Assembly: GCF_025024155.1 (NCBI RefSeq)
Contig: NW_026251724.1
Span: 1 to 64,000 of the forward strand
From: Gamsiella multidivaricata
Taxonomy: Eukaryota > Mortierellomycota > Mortierellomycetes > Mortierellales > Mortierellaceae
Direction: 5' to 3'
DNA length: 64,000 nucleotides
The notes under the pieces were generated by a model that searched no databases, was not told the origin of the DNA, and saw only the letters and a list, made by a program, of their open reading frames with translations. Of the stretch, positions 12,669 through 26,130 are shown in pieces (the stretch's first letter is position 1; every line of letters begins with the position of its first letter). The translations under genes were made by a program, and so were the position numbers.

Positions 12669-15049
12669 TGCTTTGTGGTTGACTCTGGGCGAGGACTGGG
12701 TCGGATATGTGGGGTGTGGAGGCAAGGGTTTGGCGTGTGTTGTTTGTGGGGGGGGAGAGACAGGTGCAGGCACAGACAGGCACTTGGTGCGGAACTTTAA
12801 TCGTATTAACGAACCGAGGCGGGTGTGTGAGAAGGAATAAACAGGTCGGAGGGTATGGAAGGGAATGTGTGTATGTACAAAGGGGGGGACGTTACAGAGG
12901 GCGAGAGGCCATGGAGGGGGGAGGAGGGAAGTGGAGACTAGGGGGATACGGACGTATGGCGAGAGGGTATCGGACGAGACGGAGAGGGAGAGGGAGAGGG
13001 AGAGAGAAGAGAGAAAGAGAGAAAGGGAGAAGAGAGAGAGAGAGGGAAGAGAGAAGACAGAAAAGAGAAGGAGAGAAGACAGCAAGAGGTGGGAGGGGAG
13101 AGTGGGAGAGGAGACCGCTCGTTAATCCTTCTCCCTCGATTGGATGGAGAGAGAGAAGGGGGATAGTCCACAGTCCAGTATTCTCTTAATTCATTTGTAT
13201 TCAGTCGGTTGGAGAGAGAACACCGAGAAGGAAGGAGCTCCAGTTTGTATCACCTAATACACATTCCTGCATGCACCCACATTCAGGCACTTATTTCTGC
13301 AGAGACTTCCTCTTTCTCCTCGGTGCGATATATCTATTTGTAAATGTGTGTGTGCGCCTTGCGCTGATTGCACATGCTTATGTTTTCTTGCTTACTCGCC
13401 TCCTATCTCTCTCCACACTAGCCCACAGTACACGGGCATGCACGACTTTTTTTCTTTGCGACCCATTGGTCGCCAAGGTCGTACCGATTACAGACAAGAC
13501 TGCAACTGCCAGACTGGAGCGGGCACGCGAGCAAGCCAAGCCTCCATGGAAGGACAGGGGCCTGAGAAAACATGTTATAGTCTACATGCCATACACATCA
13601 TCCCTTCATTATTCATCCAGGGACAACCGGACAACCGCTGCAGTGCCTGTCCTCCTCCCATCCCTCACCCAGTTTGCGGGTTGTTTCTAGACTGCCCGAA
13701 TTTTCATTCGCTGGAAGGGTTCGCCTACTTTCTGGATCCACAGTCGACAATTGGGCGTTCACTCTGAAGGAGAAACGATTTACCAGGTCCTACCAATACG
13801 GTTGCCTTGTCAGGCGCCAGAGGGGAGGAGGAAGGATCAAATATGGAAACTACTAGAGTAGACTAGAGCGCCATGGATGGTCCACCAACATCAAATTGGC
13901 CTTTCTATCCTCTGCTGGACATAAGAGACAAAAGACATGTCTAGGCCATACCTAGGCCCCTACATGTACTTTTAATCCATCGAACCCACGTTTCACACTA
14001 TTGGGGCCGTTATTTTCTGAGCCATAGGTGTACCGCACCTCGACTGCTGAGAGCATCAGTGCGCTCGAGACAAGGTTCATTCGCACTGTTGGGGGTTGGG
14101 GGCACGCGGGTGAGCAAGTGGCTCATATATGAACAAAAAAAAAAGTTACCGACAGTCAGACGGTACTTTGGAAGGAAACTAACTCCACGCAGACGGACCC
14201 CTTACCTACACGCTCTAGATCTTGTTGTCGTCCCTCGTCAGTCTTTTCAACAGCATAATCTTCCTCTGTCTTTCCTTCTCTATCTCTCTCTTTTTTCTTA
14301 TTTTAATTGCCAGGTGCATACAACACTTTTGTCTGTCAGTTGAGGAGGATCTTGACGGGATTTCCAGGTGTGACACCCCATGGTTATTGCAATGGAACCA
14401 TTGTCTACCTTTTTATGTTGGCCGTTTACAGTTAGCGCAGCAGCGCTCTTACAAAAGCTCTTTTCGAAGAAAAGCTCTTTACGAAGCGCAAGCGGTCCAA
14501 GCCCCAATGCTTTTTTCTTTTTTCATGTGTAAATCGCCGAGTTCCTTTTTCGCAATGTGTCCCTATACCTCACGAAAAATAAAAATAAAATGATGTCGCA
14601 CGTTCTTCACAAAAAAGTTAGCCCTGTCCCTAATTAGACATTGGAGAAATCTCCAGGGTCAAAGCAAGACACATATGGATATCGGGGAGATCTTTGCTGA
14701 GCAATCGCAACAACCAACAACACCCATACCGCACTCAAAAAAAATAAAAATGAAACGGTCAAGGGATCATATATCAGCCTTTGCTGATGCTGAGGCAAGC
14801 AGCTCCATCGCGATATTTTGGGGATCCATGTCATTGAACAGTGAATAAAATAGCCCTTAGAGATGCACAGACCGTTGCCCCTCCATGTCCATGAAACTTG
14901 TCGTAGTGTTGCAATACAATAACCGATTGCTTTTCACTCCAAGTGGCCAACTGTGCACAAAGAGTGAATTCAGCTATGGAGGTTTCAGTATTTATTATAG
15001 TGAAAACGAAATATACAACGCCGCTCTGGCTATGATGGATCTAATTTGC
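12669..15049. other. Gene-free 2.4 kb stretch
   Basis: It lies between the start of receptor copy 2 and the stop of the carboxypeptidase. Near the receptor it is purine-rich on the plus strand (GAGAGA-type tract at about 12975-13090), probably 5' leader. The rest, about 13200-15000, has no frame with domain features, no tRNA and no repeat ends that I can recognise. Confidence 0.5.
12975..13090. repeat. Purine-rich (GA/GAGAA)n tract
   Basis: A low-complexity GA-rich stretch upstream of receptor copy 2; on the transcribed strand it is a CT-rich leader, a common feature of fungal promoters. Confidence 0.8.
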
Positions 15050-17292
15050 TTACAGCATGTAGCCCCACTGCTTCTCGCGTTTGCGGATAAAGTTAGATAG
15101 ATAGATGACAGCAGCAAAGGTCTCCTCGGACGACGGCAGGATCTCGGATTCTGGGAGAAGAAACCCGTAGCGACCAGTGTCTCGCAGCTCTACTCCGTAC
15201 GAGTACTTGACCTTGCCCTCAGCATATGTCCTACACCAAGTTTTTAACAGTGTTGTCAGCGCCGTAGTTATAGCACGCCAAATAATCACTCCGGAAACAA
15301 AAGCACACAGGTAATCTCCTTACCAGTCAATAGATCCACCGCTGGCCTGATAGATGATGCTGCAGATGCTGCCAACAGCAAATTTCTTGCCGTGAATACC
15401 ATACAATGCCTTGGCTGCTCCCATGGCGGCCTCCATGATGTCCTCATCATCCTTGGGAATCTGATCGCAATCACCTCCAAAAGGTGTCATCCAAAGCTGG
15501 GAATAGGCGTGAAAGTCGATGTAGGCGACCACGTTCTTGCGCTTACGAATGAAATCTGACATCATCTTGGCCTCCAGGGCAGCAAAGGCCTCGGGTCCAT
15601 TATAGGCCTCGTTGCAAGGGTTGCTTGAGCTGCCGCCAGTGTTCCATTTGTATCCCCAACTGCGATTGGGATCCTATACACGTTGTTATTTTTAAAGGAG
15701 AGCAAAACGATACAGTCAGCAATGTGGCGACAAAAAAAGCCATATAGGGTACTCAGGAATAGTTGAAAGGGGAGGATGCACTTACGATACCAGGGCAAAA
15801 GGGAACCGAGGTTGGCTGCCGATTTTTCCTCCACATTCGGTTGTGTTCCCAGGTGAAGGCATAGCCATCTGCATTCAGCACCGGCACAATTATGAATTCG
15901 AACTGGTTGACTAGCCGAGTGATCTTCTTGTTGTGGCTATACCCCAAGATCAGTTCCTTGGCGATGTAGGTGACTACAGCAGGACTAATCCACTCTATAG
16001 AAAAAAGAAAAAAAAAATAGTGTTGGCGAGAGTCAGGACTATATTGGGAAATGAAAATTGTGGTGTCACCATCGGCAGAGTTGGCGCACACGCGACATCG
16101 ATTGGAGGTGACTATCGACATCCAATTTCTGCAGGAAACCAACAACGTGTGCTCGTGTGAGCCCTTCCGCAAGATAGTTTTTCTCACACCAAAGTGACTT
16201 ACCTCGGGCGTGCTGTCCTGCGTGGAGGACAATGGCCTTCGGGTGCTTCTTTGGCTTCGAGGGCTTACGCTTAGACTGCTTTGGGTTTCCAAACAGCCAG
16301 GACCACCATGACTCGATCTGCTCCTCCACTTGCTTAAGTGCTGTCTTCTCATCTTCATCCTCGTCACCATCGTCTGCAGCGTCATTATCGTCGTCGAGGA
16401 AGCCCTTCTTGCCCTCCTTCTCTTTCTTGCCCTTGTATCCATGAATCGACATACCAAAGACCTCCCTGCCTTCATAGGTGTGTCCGATCGATACCCGCTT
16501 GACCAGATCTGGGAACTGTTGGACCATCGCCTCTGTAAAATTGCTGAGCGTTGCAAAGTCATGGTAATTGAGCCAGAACGAGTTGTCGGTGAAGTTCCAC
16601 TCGTTGTTGGCGGCGTGAAGCAGAGACGCTGGGGACTGGCTGGGGACGAGCTCCTGTAAGTTAGGTATCATGACGGTGGAGGGGATATTGTGGGTGGCGG
16701 CCTCAAAGGCCTCCATCTTCGACGCTGGAATTCTCACATCTACAGTTCCAATCCTGAGATTAGACCACAAGTCGAGACTGTGATTCTATGCACGAGATTA
16801 TCCAGATAACGGCGCAGAAAAGTCAGAGTTGGGTTATGGACCTTGGTAGACGATCCACTGGTCGTCTAGCGTAGGAATCGGCTGGTTGGTGCGCATATGT
16901 TTCATTGTAATTTGCGCCCTCCTCACGCGAGTACCCGTGTCCTATGCTTCCAACGATTCGAGCCCCGGCGGGAAGGAAGGAGGAGGGAGGAGGGAAGGAA
17001 GAGGCAAACTCACCTCTACAACTGTTTCGAGCTGCCTTAGCTGGGCCAGCGATGTGATCTCGACGCGGAGAACCTGTTCGCCATCAAAGCGGGCATAAGC
17101 ATTAATGCCGCTATGGTCGCTGTTGCTGCCAGGATGGTGTGTGCTGCGGTGGAAGGGGGCGAAGGAATGTTGTTGTTGCTCCTGTTGCAGGTCTGTCCAT
17201 GACAGCTGAGGATGGGATTGTGGGTTTGGATAAGCGAGAGAGAGCACGGCACAGGAGAGTGCCAGGCTGGCTGTGGTCCAAAGGTGGCGCAT
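15050..17292 (-). CDS. Secreted M14 zinc carboxypeptidase (carboxypeptidase A/B type)
   Basis: Six exons: 17292-17014, 16881-16842 (40-nt microexon), 16739-16203, 15994-15786, 15673-15324, 15230-15050; 531 residues. The start at 17292 opens a signal peptide (cleavage near LSLAYP). A propeptide of about 190 residues follows. The catalytic domain has zinc ligands H283 and E286 (HAREW, formed only after splicing) and H410 (DFHAYSQ), substrate-binding ENRMW/R-type residues ([10 protein letters not shown]), and the catalytic Glu E486 in [11 protein letters not shown]. So, unlike yeast Ecm14 pseudo-enzymes, the catalytic Glu is kept. A charged insert (Lys-rich, then an Asp/Glu run, then Lys-rich) lies just before the first zinc-ligand strand. 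It probably trims C-terminal residues from peptides outside the cell or in the vacuole. It is divergent from RPN9. Confidence 0.9.
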
Positions 17293-17652
17293 CAGTGCTT
17301 TCTTGAATGGGATTAAGGATGTTGAGAATGAGGAGGCAAGAGGAGAGGGCGGAGTGGGACAAAAGAAGAGCGCTTGCTCAAATTTGGACAGGGAAGAGAG
17401 TATGGGTATCTCTAATTGACAGCACTCTTTAATTGACCGTATCATATCCACGTCACCGACGGCGGCGAGGAACTCCTAGACACGTCTGCACTCGAACCAG
17501 ACGCGCACCTTTCCTTTCTGCCTTCCAACCACAATTCCTGTTCAGGACCATTCTTCATTCAACACTCCTGCCAGGAAAGACAAGCGACCAATTCAAACAA
17601 CACACTCACCATTCTCAGGACCACCCTCGCCGGCAGACGTAGCTATTATACA
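17293..17652. promoter_or_regulatory. Divergent promoter region (carboxypeptidase / RPN9)
   Basis: 360 bp between two divergent start codons. No proteasome-type (PACE) element that I can recognise with confidence. Confidence 0.4.
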
Positions 17653-19329
17653 ATGGAGATCGACTCTGACATTCCTCAGTTCCTGGCTTCCCAGAAGCGC
17701 CAGGTTCCAGCCCACCTCCAGAACTACTACAACACCTTTGAGGACCTTTACGAGCGCAAGTATGTCAGTTGCTCAATCGCCGAAGCCTTTTATGCTCCAG
17801 CATCCGTTTCCACCTCCTATGCTAGTCGATTGTCTTTCTCAACATTTTGTAAACTCGCTTTGTTTTGCTCTGACCTAGGCTGTGGCACCAACTGACTTTG
17901 GCTGTTCAGGAATTTGTATCAAAGCCCGAGTCCGGACCATTCCAGGTGGATCTCTATAACCAGTTTATTTCAGACTGGGAATCAAAGATGAGTCAGCTCA
18001 AGCTGGTCGTCCTCGGCGTCTCTGCTTCGAAGCAGATTCCAGGTGCGTATGGTCACTTGTCGTATCAAAGCCCATGTGCCACGATTCATTCGAGTAATCC
18101 ATTTTTTTATTGACCCATATTGCCATATTCTCGCTTTTCAAGACCATAAGCAAGCTAGGGAGTTTCTGAAGACCTTGACAGAAAAGGTTAACAAGGACGA
18201 GACGAGGGATGCTTACGTGCTGGCAAAGATGGAGGCGACTCATTATGGACTGTTGCTGGGCGACCTGGACTCGACAAAGAAGGATTTGGAAGAGTGCTCA
18301 AAGCACCTCGACCACTTTGATTCAGTCGACCCTCAAATTAATGCCAGCTATCTGCGTGTCTCTGCGGACTATTACAAGGTACTGCGGAGGAACTGACTTG
18401 CGGAGAAGCAATTGGCGTTGACTTGAGGCGAACACTTTTGGATTTGGACGTCTGATTGACGTTTGTCTTCCGTGATGTATAGATCAAGGCAGACTATGCC
18501 AAGTACTACAAGAACGCATTGCTTTACTTGGCATGCGTGAATATCGACGATCTCTCCCAGGCTGAAAAGGCTAGCCGCGCAAATGACCTCGCCCTCTCCG
18601 CACTTTTGGGAGACTCGATCTACAACTTTGGAGAGCTAGTAAGGCCTCAGTGCTTTGGTCAGAGGTGAACGCGACGCGTATACCAGCAGCAATGAAGATT
18701 TGTGGACTTACAATAACTCCATCTATTATTGAAAATAGTTGATGCATCCTATTTTGGAGTCGCTTGTTGGAACGGAGCGTGAATGGCTAAAGAACCTGCT
18801 CTTTGCGTTCAACAGTGGAGACATTGGAAAGTTCGAGGCCCTAGCACCGCACTTTGCTCAAGAGGTAGCAATAGAATGGTTCGCAATGGTATGACAGTGG
18901 CAGTGCTGATCAAGCTCTGAATTTTCTTTATTGAATACTGTTTTCTGTACTTTATTTTCCTTTCTCTTTTAGCACATCTTGCAGTCGAACATTACTGCTT
19001 TGCGTCAGAAGATCTGTTTGATGTCCTTGACAGAGACTGTGTTCAAGCGCAGTTCTGACAACCGCTCGATCCCCTTTGCGACAATCTCGTCGGAAACTAA
19101 GTTGCCGATGGAGGAGGTTGAGATTCTAGTGATGAAGGCATTGTCGCTCGGTTTGATCAAGGGAACCATTGACCAGGTGGACTCTGTGGTGCGCGTGCAC
19201 TGGGTACAGCCTCGTGTCCTTGATAGGAATCAGATCAAGGGAATGCAGGAGCGTCTAGGAGCTTGGAACGAGAGCGTGAAGAAGACGGCACTTACGATGG
19301 AGGCTGAAACTGTGGATGTCTACGCGTAG
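17653..19329 (+). CDS. RPN9: 26S proteasome lid subunit Rpn9 (PSMD13)
   Basis: Six exons: 17653-17759, 17879-18042, 18143-18378, 18483-18638, 18739-18864, 18973-19329; 381 residues, the usual length of the family. The N-terminal helical repeats carry FLASQK and LWHQLTLAV, and the middle is TPR-like helical solenoid. The C-terminal PCI winged-helix domain runs from about residue 250, with FATISSETKLPMEEVEILVMKAL-type helices and the closing strand VVRVHWVQPRVL. Rpn9 is a structural, non-catalytic lid subunit that helps hold the lid together. All five introns are 100-120 nt or less with good GT-AG ends. Confidence 0.95.
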
Positions 19330-21262
19330 AGTTTTATTAGCAGGGGTGACAGCAAGCGACAAAGCATACTGTCTTCCAGCATTGGATCGAATATAAAAAC
19401 AACCCCCATGAACACGAATATCGATCGCAATGATAATTGTGAGGCGGCCTTTGCACCTGCTTCGCTCCATGACTGGGCTGTTCACACGTACACACATATA
19501 TAATACAGACACACATTATAGAACATTCACACATATACACACACACACGCACATTGTCGGCTCTAGTGAGGTGAGCAAGGACGGAAGGACATGATGTATG
19601 TATGTATGGGCTAGGCTACCGCAGAGTATTGTTGGTCGACCCAGTGCTCATCATTTGTGTCATGGGGTGTGGTGCTAAGGCAGATTGCCAATACCAAGAG
19701 TTTCTTGACTTCCAGATAACGCTAGGCGCAGGAACCGAGAGCGTGAATGTGGTGTGGTTTGAATACAGAAGTTCAATAAAAGATAATAAAAAATATAAAA
19801 AAGTTGTATACCGTACATGGCGAATGAACCCAAGGAGGAGGAACCACGCAAGAGTCGAAGAGAAGAAGGACTGGAGGGGTGTTTCTCTTCCTGGACAGGG
19901 TAGGATAAGGTGGGGCAGTGAAGCAGGCAGGCATGGGCAGTGAAGCAGGCAGACATGGGCTGTGAAGCTGGGCTGTGTCTGTGGAGGAAGAGGGGGGACT
20001 GCATCCATTTTGGCGACAACGGAGTTCAACGAGTGGGATGTGGTACGCAGCCAGTGCAGACATAGCACCCACCCCCCAGGGACAACAGGCGCATACGGCT
20101 GCAAACTTTCATGTGCACGTTATTTACTATTACTATTATAATTATTATTATCTCTTTCGTCGTCCTTTGTTTCCCCACCATTGCTCCCTTCCTTCCCATC
20201 TCTCCATTCTCAATCGCTCCCATCCCTTTCTTTCTCCCTCTCTTTGCCCACCCACATCCTCCCTTCCTCCTCCCCTCTCTCCCTTCCATCCCAGCACCCC
20301 ATTCCTTTTATTCACCTGCGTACTGTGCTCTCGAGTCCATTCCTTCTTTTTTTTTAACGCCATCGCTGGCTCCGTTCTTCTATAGCCTCAGCGCACTCCA
20401 TCCATCCATCACCGTCGCCCCCACCAGCAACCCTACCTGATCCTAACACTATCACCACCGTCAGAGGCTATCCCCTCAGCGCTCTGCTGCTGCTACTCTT
20501 GTATGTGTCCAATCCTCATGTAGTGCCTCACACACACGCACATACATATTTCCCTCTTGATCTCCGTTGTTCGCCTTTGTTTGCTGTTGTTGGTCAGGCG
20601 TTCCATTTTTCCCTCTGTTGTCACAATTGAGTTATGCCAGTTGCTTCTTAACTTCTTCAATTAGAACGGATCTTCAATCGTTCCTTAGTCTCGAACTAAT
20701 AGTGAGCACTCTGTTGAGAAGTACACTGAAGGTTTCTTTTCGTTTTTTTCATCTTTTTCTTTTACTTATTCTTTTTTTTCACACGGAGACACATCAAAAA
20801 GACTGGTAAACAAAAAAAGCAACGAAATGCCCTCCGACCGGAGAAACAGTGTGGAGGGGCTGCCTTCATATCAGAAACGCGTCTCTACCTTTTTTTTCTT
20901 GGGCGACAGCCGCCTCTTCTTTCTTAGCGGCGAAGTGAGGGATTAATAATTTCCTGGCCCAGAGTTCCGAGGAGGAACAGCAATTTTGGGTATCATTCTC
21001 ATCCAAATTGACCCAACGGCGCAGCCTACAGCCTACCAAACAAAGAGCTCTTGGACATAGTCCCATCTTTCACTTTTCGTTCCTTTGCTCTTTTGCTTCC
21101 TTCTCCTCGCTTCTTGTCGCTACCTCTTCACTGATCCACTTCCGATTGATTGTCGTGCCCGTCCGTCTCATCTCACGCCTGTCATCCTATTCTTTACTCC
21201 CTTTCTGTAGTCAAAAACACATTTACATATCAGGATCCTAGTGCAAGGACACGTACCAAACC
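19330..21262. other. Intergenic with long pyrimidine-rich leader of the Rho GEF gene
   Basis: 1.9 kb. The first part has CA-rich simple sequence (about 19490-19555). From about 20150 to 21250 the plus strand is strongly C/T-rich, likely promoter and 5' leader of the next gene. Frames on the minus strand at 19616-20104 have no domain features and are rejected. Confidence 0.5.
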
Positions 21263-23936
21263 ATGGCCGCTTACACTACCTCGTCATCCAGCAGTCAGGA
21301 AACTGGAAACCGTGTCAATCCACTCGCGCCTGTCACCTACACTCCACAGAGCTCATACGTGCCTTCTTCCTCCAAGAAGAAGCCTGTCCATAATCCCAGC
21401 CCCAACAGCCCGTACCGTCACCATAGCAACACCAGCAACGCCAGCAACATCAGCACAGTACTGGACGACACAACACAGCACCTAGTGCCGCCCAATGGAT
21501 CGTCAGCTCAATACCCCTTCACGCCCTTCCAGCATCAGCATTCATCCCCAAAACCAGAGTACCAACAACAGCAATACCAGCAACAATACCAGGCGCAGTA
21601 TGGATATACCAGTGCAGCTGCAAGACGCTCCACGGATCAGCTTTCATCCGTGCACAACGGTTCTATTTACGAGTCTGCATCTCAGCGACAGCTCGCACAG
21701 CAGCCTGTCTACCATCCATCGATGGCCAAGCTGTCGCAAGTCAACGAGGATGAGGGACTTGAACCAAGGCAATCCTTCCAAGCACCTAGTTTCAGGAACT
21801 ACAACGAATCCTATAATGATATGCAGCATGAAGTCTCCAACCTGAATATTGCATCGCCTCCTCGACCACGGCACCATGATAGCACCTCGATAAATCAGCA
21901 ACCTCACACGAACCCCTACAACCCCCTGCAGGGCTCGCAACAATATCCGTCATATGAACAGCAACAAAGTCCGCACCCCTATGCAGAAGGTCATCCTTAT
22001 CCTCAACAATCACCCACATCCAGTTCTGTGAGTCAGCTCTATCGGACATCAACGGGATCCTCAACAACCCACACCACATGGAGTCAACCTTCGTCACCAG
22101 GGTTCCCACCCGCGTCCTATTTGGGAGAAGGCAGTGAGGCCACTCATCTTTCCGAAGCTGCGTTGCACTTGATCGACTTTAATCCCGGTATTCTTTCGAC
22201 GATTGCGGTCGCGTTTCGCGAAAAGATGCTGCAAAACGAGGCAAAGAGAGTCGAGTCCGCCAACTATGGGCTTGAATTCCCAGTGACATTTACGGGCAAG
22301 GAGGCAGTGGTATGTTGTGACCAGGCACACATTTATTCTATCTTTGGTTGAGGATCACACTCCACATGTCATGAGCAAAGGTTTAACTTTTTTTTGTTAT
22401 CCGTCTTTTTTGAAATGTCTTATTAATAGGACGTGGTCGTTGAACTAACAAAGCTGGACGACAGACGCCATGCGTTGGCCATTACGCGATCATTGGAGCA
22501 GCAGCTCTTATTCTTTGGAGGTGGAGTCAACATGCTCTTTGATTCAAACAACGACCAGTACTTTTTCTCTGAGGCGACATTGGCGTATATCCCAGGCAAG
22601 ACAGAGTTCCCGACAGTGCCAGTTGGGGTGTTTCCGTACAGCAGCCCTTGTTACACTTACGACTGTCAGCCTGATGGTGCCCCATGTTACTCGTACCTTT
22701 GCCCGAACCGCCAGAATATTGTAAGTGCGCATAAAGATTGTGTTGAATTTTAAGCACTGGAGGAACGTATTGCGCTTTGGTACTCAACAATCGCTTTGGA
22801 TTCGCCTTGGTGTTTAAATAGGCAGGCGTGCTGGGTCGGCAGAACAGCGACATGTCGACAGTTAGTACGCAGGAAAAGGTCTGGGCCAATTCTGTCCCAG
22901 CAAGTGTTGTTGCTGCTGCATCCAAACAGGAGCGAAATCGGCAGGAGGCCATTTTCGAGGTCATCCAAACCGAGCATAATTACGTCCGTGATCTCGAGCT
23001 CATGGAAGAGGTAAGTCGCCTGTTCTTTTACTACCTTCTGTATGATATGCACCAGCAATATTGTAATCTAATGTCGCCAGATGCTGATGCGGATCCTTCT
23101 CTCTATAAACTAGATCTTCATTGCCCCTCTTCGAACAGGAGACATTGTCGACCCTGAAAAAAGAGAGCAGTTGATCGAGGACATCTTTCTCAACTACCGC
23201 GAGGTTCTCGAGCTGAACAAGAAGCTACTGGCAGATCTGAGGGAGCGTCAGGAACAGCAGCCATTAGTCGAAGCCATCGGCGATGTCCTTCTCGCACACG
23301 TCTCAGGATTCGAGTCGGCATATGCGCGATACGTCCCCCGGATCTCGCTTTCTGAATTCACCTACAAGAAGGAGGAGAGCCGAAATCCAAAGTTTGCTCA
23401 GTTCTTGAAGGACTGCACCCGACACCCTGAGGCGCGACGTTTGAATCTGCGACACTTTGTTGGTCAGCCTTATCAGCGAATCCCAAGGTACCCGCTCCTG
23501 CTACATGAAGTGGTCAAGAGGACTGCCGAGGGCGTCTCGGATCGCGAGATTGTACAGGAGGTGATCAACGTCTGCAAGGAGCTCGGAAAACACGTTGATG
23601 CCTGCATACCAGAGGCAAATCGAAGACTCAGACTACTGACGATCCAAGACAAGATCATTTGGAAGTCTGGGGAAGTGCGTCAGGACCTCAAGTTGTCTGA
23701 TAGAGAGAGAAAGCTGCACTTTGAGTGTGTTGTCAAGCGACGATCCAATCTGGACGTCCAGATGATCGAACTTCGACTTTTCCTCTTTGACCAGGTATTA
23801 CTGATGACTAAGGAGAAACGCGACAAGACCGGAGAGAAAGACGACATGCTGTATCAGGTCTCCAAGAACGTAAGCTTTTTTTTTTCTTTTTTTTCTTTCA
23901 ACTATCGCTTCCAACGTCTGCAGAGCATAATCGCTC

Positions 23937-23967
<31 letters not shown>

Positions 23968-25966
23968 GGGTGGTATTGATGTCGTTAGCCTATTCCATTA
24001 GAACTCATGCACGTTTGGGCGGAGGAGGGCAAGCCCATGTCGATTCTCAACGGACGAGAGCCGGCACCTGGAAGAAAGTTGACCAACAGCACAAAGTCAT
24101 CCGGTTCTGGACATCGTCATTCAACGTTCCTGTCTAACGAGGCCAGCTTGAATCACCGCGTGGGCTTCCAAGAGACCAAGTACATCGTACCTGTGACCAT
24201 TGAGCACCGTGGGCGACGAGGTGCTGTCTACACTCTTTACATGACGCCTCAGGATAGGGAGCAATTTCTAGAGCAAGCGGAGATTGCACAGGCACGTCGA
24301 CAGGAGGCCGTTTCTGGATCCAAGCTGTTCAAGACGACTGTTATCACCCACTACAACGCCACGCCACCCATCCCATCCTCGAACCTAGTTCACAACCCCA
24401 TGGATGGTCGACGGTCCACCTGCTCCGCGCCCTACCTCAATGTTCTGGATGGAAGGAGACGAGTGGTGATCGGAACAGAAGAGGGAGTCTATGTGGGCAT
24501 GGAGGACGACCCCTACAGTTTCAGGCTTGCGATCAAAGAGCAGAACGTCAGCCAGGTCAGCGTTTTGGAGGCGTACCACATCCTTTTGGTTCTGACGGGC
24601 AAGGTCCTTAAGGCGTTCAACCTCAGTTGTCTCGATCCCAACTCTGATAAGTCGCTCCAGATCGGCCAGCAGCTCGGAAAGAGTGTTCAGTACTTTACAG
24701 CAGGCATCTGTGCCGGCAAGACACTTGTCATTACAATGAAGCGCAGGAATGCGGGCGAGAGCCACTTTTCTGCCTATGAGCCGGTCGAGAATGCAGTCTT
24801 GGGCGGACATCATCGCGGAGGATTTAGTCTGTCGTTTGGAAAGTCTAGCAAGTCCGAGTGGTTCAAGCTTTACCAAGAATTCTACGTCGGAACGGACTCG
24901 TCGCAGCTGCTGATGCTTGCCAAGATGGTCTGTGTAGTCTGTCCCAAAGGATTCGAGATTCTAATGCTCGATAATCTTCGTAACACTCAAGTCTTCCCGT
25001 CGAGAAAGGACCCCAATTTTGCGTTTTTGGATCTGCGTCCCGGGAGTGTACCTATCAGCATGTTTAAGATCAGCTCTGACGACTTTTTGATGTGCTACAC
25101 TGGTAAGATTTTTTTCTTGCTCTGTGTACTGTAATCTATCTCTTGTTTTCGTATGACATCTATGAATGGAGAGCTCAAATCATGTTCTTTCTTCTGTAGA
25201 CTTTGCGTTTAGGATGACCAAGAAGGGTGAGCTTGCTAAGCGCGAATTGATCGAGTGGGAAGGTCGCCCAGAGTCGTTTGCAGTCGCATATCCGTACGTG
25301 ATGGCGTTCGAGAATGGATTGATCGAGATTCGCCATATCGAAACCGGGGCATTGGAGCAGATCATTCTCGGCGATAACATCCGTCGACTCTACTCGAATG
25401 TTGACCTGAACGGTAATACCGTCGTCCAGATGGTCATGTCAGATCCCAACAATGCCGAGAACCGACAAATCGTCAAGCTGGTCAAGGCGCCCCCGCCTCC
25501 TAAGACGCTGCTGGAGCCCATTGATTATAAGCCCAAGGCCGTCTATGTGCCCCAGACAAAGCATCATCAGGCCTCACCGACACCGTCGCATCTGATGGCA
25601 CCGGTGCTGCAGCCCGTTTTGTCTACGAACGGCGCTGGACCAGCAGTACTTACAACACATACGCCCTCCAGCCCTACTACACATTACCAGCAGCAGCATC
25701 CCCCCCTGCAGCCTATGCTAAATGTTACACCGCAGTTCAATCACCCGCTCCCACCGCCTCCGATTCCTCAACGGCCCTTGCCTGGGCTGTCGCATCCGCA
25801 TATTGTGCCGGCATATCCTGTGCATCCTTATGCGCCCTCGCAGCAGCCTTATCCTCAGGTCTTTGTTCCTCCAGACTTGGATGTGGCAACTGGAACGACG
25901 GATCAACAGCAGCACCAGCCGGGAGGAGGACATGCCATTTCATGGAGCTCTGGCGGATATCCATGA
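21263..25966 (+). CDS. ROM2: Rho1 guanine nucleotide exchange factor, Rom1/Rom2 type (DEP-DH-PH-CNH)
   Basis: Six exons: 21263-22309, 22430-22720, 22822-23010, 23114-23869, 23989-25102, 25200-25966; 1387 residues. The first 290 residues are disordered and Gln/Ser/Pro-rich. A DEP-like segment follows (about 290-400), then the DH domain from about 486 (RQEAIFEVIQTEHNYVRDLE, then FVGQPYQRIPRYPLLL), a PH domain (about 700-870) and the citron-homology domain (about 895-1185, GTEEGVYVG). The tail is Pro/Gln/His-rich. This order matches fungal Rho1 GEFs, which load GTP onto Rho1 at the plasma membrane in the cell-wall integrity pathway. Intron 4 ends in a T27 run before its acceptor at 23988. It is convergent with the zinc-finger gene. 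Confidence 0.94.
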
Positions 25967-26130
25967 ACCAAGTACGGCTTTTTATATTTTTTTTTTCTCT
26001 AGTGTCCTTTGCATCTTTCTCTCCTTTTAAATATCATTCACAACTAATATTTTCCAGCTAATTTTTCAGCAAAGAACAAAACATCACACAATTAAAATAA
26101 AAAAAAGACGAGACGGGAATACTTTTGAAT

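Noticed and set aside
13271..13690. 139-codon frame with hydrophobic start
   Set aside because: No domain, no partner exon, overlapping frames equally long; looks like chance in C/T-rich DNA.
19616..20104. 162-codon minus-strand frame
   Set aside because: Lies in simple C/T- and CA-rich sequence, has no conserved motif and three overlapping frames of similar length.
23011..23113. Coding-looking stretch before the DH domain exon (ATGCTGATGCGGATCC...)
   Set aside because: In frame with the previous exon it reaches TAG at 23111-23113; that TAG is better used as the 3' splice site.
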